Shown in pieces: positions 28,462 through 28,533 of a DNA stretch of 28,533 bases. Source of the DNA: Candidatus Levybacteria bacterium RIFCSPLOWO2_01_FULL_39_10 (GTDB lineage: Bacteria; Patescibacteriota; Microgenomatia; Levybacterales; UBA12049); assembly GCA_001782515.1 (NCBI GenBank), contig MFOV01000014.1:14845-43377 (forward strand). The letters are read 5' to 3'. The notes under the pieces are model-generated. The model was not told where the DNA came from, searched no databases, and worked only from the letters and a program-made list of their open reading frames with translations. Position numbers and translations under genes: made by a program. Position 1 is the first letter of the stretch. Every line of letters starts with the position of its first letter.

Positions 28462-28533
28462 ATGTTAGAACGGGAGATTGGAATAGGAGAAACAACCTAT
28501 TTACCAAACGGATTTACTATAGATGTTGTTTAC
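28462..28533 (+). CDS. Start of an unidentified gene, cut by window edge
   Basis: The frame opens at ATG 28462 and stays open for 24 codons to the edge (MLEREIGIGETTYLPNGFTI and four more residues). The promoter spacing, with -10 ending 6 nt before the ATG, supports a real start. Too little is present to assign a family. Confidence 0.5.
   Translation, partial: MLEREIGIGETTYLPNGFTIDVVY

Noticed and set aside
1..28533. CRISPR array, prophage, insertion sequence or toxin-antitoxin locus
   Set aside because: No regularly spaced repeats, transposase, integrase, phage structural gene or recognisable toxin pair was seen.

Overview
The window looks like a chromosomal segment of a Candidate Phyla Radiation (Patescibacteria) bacterium, most likely a Microgenomates-type lineage. 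The basis is AT-rich, tightly packed, overlapping genes; shortened core proteins (a 91-residue L19 and a 225-residue HolA); a MurT/GatD lipid II amidation pair beside gatCAB; DUF763 and PolX genes; tRNAs without an encoded CCA; and several promoters that seem to place the transcription start on the start codon. This is inference from content. There is no 16S rRNA gene in the window.

Left part (1-9864, all minus strand, read right to left): polX, lemA, htpX, murT, gatD, then gatC with its own promoter, a histidine phosphatase, gatA, gatB, and a GGDEF gene cut by the left edge. These cover DNA repair, membrane protein quality control, cell-wall amidation and Asn/Gln-tRNA amidation. Three copies of a palindromic repeat lie here: two between genes and one inside the gatD reading frame.

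Middle (9900-17800, mostly plus strand): a promoter, tRNA-Asp and a LysM membrane protein; then tRNA-Gly(CCC) embedded between the 5' and 3' pieces of another tRNA-Gly-like sequence, with a terminator; then pyrG, rplS, yraN and DUF763. uvrB is convergent with these. A 78-residue orphan gene and lexA follow, and lexA has a structured leader. yraN, DUF763, uvrB and lexA form a loose DNA-processing neighbourhood.

Right part (17799-28533): dedA and rsmI have overlapping divergent starts. A minus-strand run follows, covering a secreted glycosidase-like protein, a YkuK-like RNase H-fold protein, a small metallopeptidase, holA, phosphomannomutase, a bifunctional sugar-phosphate isomerase, PEP synthase and enolase. 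The sugar-phosphate and PEP genes link hexose-phosphate interconversion to lower glycolysis/gluconeogenesis. At the far right are a promoter and terminator pair bounding a likely small structured RNA of about 80 nt, a small acidic orphan gene, and the start of a divergent gene cut by the right edge.

The most unusual items are the tRNA-Gly nested inside a tRNA-Gly-like shell, the unassigned small RNA at 28042-28123, the palindromic element that adds a serine-rich peptide to GatD, and the recurring leaderless promoter geometry.
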